Shown piece by piece: positions 5,053 through 5,370 of a DNA stretch of 5,370 nt (position 1 is the stretch's first letter; every line of letters begins with the position of its first letter). The stretch is taken from assembly GCA_003566215.1 (NCBI GenBank), contig PXEJ01000247.1:1-5370 (forward strand), in the 5' to 3' direction. The notes below the pieces were generated by a model. It saw only the letters and a list, made by a program, of their open reading frames with translations, was not told the DNA's origin and searched no databases. Source of the stretch: Cyanobacteria bacterium T3Sed10_376R1m. Lineage in GTDB: Bacteria > Cyanobacteriota > Cyanobacteriia > Cyanobacteriales > Cyanobacteriaceae. The translations under genes were made by a program, and so were the position numbers.

Positions 5053-5079
5053 AAAGGTGGTTGTTCAAGGATAAAAAAA

Positions 5080-5370
5080 ATGGTCACATTACAAGATAAT
5101 CCCCTCAGAGCGGGTTTAAAACAAGCCAAAACTCCAGAGCCTTTAATTTTAACTATATTTGGGGCATCAGGAGACTTGACCCAAAGAAAATTAGTTCCGG
5201 CACTATACCAACTGAAAAAAGAAGGTAGATTACCACCAGAGATGACAATTGTGGGAGTTGCTAGACGAGAATGGAGTCATGACTACTTCCGTGAGCAGAT
5301 GAGGGAAGGGATAGAGGAATTTTCTGACGGTATTGGAAAACAAGAATTGTGGGATAATTTTGCTGACGGT
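5080..5370 (+). CDS. zwf: Glucose-6-phosphate 1-dehydrogenase, 3'-truncated
   Basis: The first 97 codons of a gene cut by the window edge; the full protein is usually about 510 residues. It oxidises glucose 6-phosphate to 6-phosphogluconolactone with NADP+, the entry to the oxidative pentose phosphate pathway that supplies NADPH in the dark. The dinucleotide-binding motif [11 protein letters not shown] is at residues 28-38, preceded by the beta strand LILTIF. Next come [14 protein letters not shown] (58-71) and the FxxG-type helix region. The N-terminus [12 protein letters not shown]...PEP closely follows cyanobacterial Zwf and fixes the start at 5080. The start is also backed by AAGGA (5067-5071), eight bases upstream. 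The catalytic and substrate-binding parts lie beyond the window. The gene stands alone here, with no fbp in front of it as in some filamentous cyanobacteria. Confidence 0.95.
   Translation, partial: MVTLQDNPLRAGLKQAKTPEPLILTIFGASGDLTQRKLVPALYQLKKEGRLPPEMTIVGVARREWSHDYFREQMREGIEEFSDGIGKQELWDNFADG

Larger units (their letters stand above)
4742..5079. other. Extremely AT-rich spacer between sds and zwf
   Basis: I see no gene in these 338 bases; the longest ATG frames are about 20 codons without ribosome-binding sites. The first 200 bases are almost entirely A and T, with short palindromes: AATTTTAAAATT at 4751-4762 and again at 4796-4807, CATAAA/TTTATG (4764-4769 with 4781-4786), and AACAA/TTGTT (4862-4866 with 4871-4875). 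These may act in sds transcript ending, though no GC-rich terminator is present. The last 60 bases are less AT-biased and hold the likely zwf promoter, with a (GA)5 run at 5033-5042. Confidence 0.7.

Overview
The window looks like chromosomal DNA from an AT-rich, probably unicellular cyanobacterium. Three things point there. Four perfect copies of the cyanobacterial octamer HIP1 (GCGATCGC) lie at 1210, 1312, 2090 and 2600. Several proteins are typical of cyanobacteria: a DUF3143 protein, a solanesyl/polyprenyl diphosphate synthase and a cyanobacterial-type Zwf N-terminus. Most starts lack a Shine-Dalgarno sequence. The low GC and protein similarity fit the Geminocystis/Cyanobacterium/Synechocystis side of the phylum, but this is an impression and not a placement.

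Layout. 1-588 (+) is the C-terminal part of a pentapeptide-repeat protein that runs off the left edge. 718-1590 (+) is an exported TPR-repeat protein. 1655-1927 (+) is a DUF3143 protein. 1945-2778 (-) is uroporphyrinogen-III synthase (hemD), tail-to-tail with DUF3143 across 17 bases that carry a stem-loop. About 990 bases without a large gene follow (2785-3769). 3770-4741 (+) is the polyprenyl diphosphate synthase gene sds. An extremely AT-rich spacer of 338 bases comes next, then the first 97 codons of zwf (glucose-6-phosphate dehydrogenase), cut by the right edge.

The 2785-3769 stretch is the most interesting part. On the minus strand, directly upstream of hemD, it holds a 37-codon ORF for a single-helix membrane peptide with a strong GGAGG ribosome-binding site. 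A weaker second ORF of the same type (34 codons) lies further upstream, so a small-peptide/small-peptide/hemD transcript is possible. A tandem heptamer repeat of the cyanobacterial STRR kind sits between the small gene and hemD. On the plus strand at 3376-3420 a 10-bp stem-loop is followed at once by ACTCCTCACAC, the signature of the cyanobacterial small RNA Yfr1. The usual 3' terminator hairpin is not evident. Further along are a 70-base imperfect inverted repeat, a terminator-like AT hairpin with a T tract, and a 15-bp palindrome in the sds upstream region.

The large genes do not form one pathway: tetrapyrrole synthesis (hemD), plastoquinone side-chain synthesis (sds), the oxidative pentose phosphate pathway (zwf) and three proteins of unknown or scaffold type. 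They look like neighbouring independent units. I found no phage, transposase, CRISPR or defence genes.
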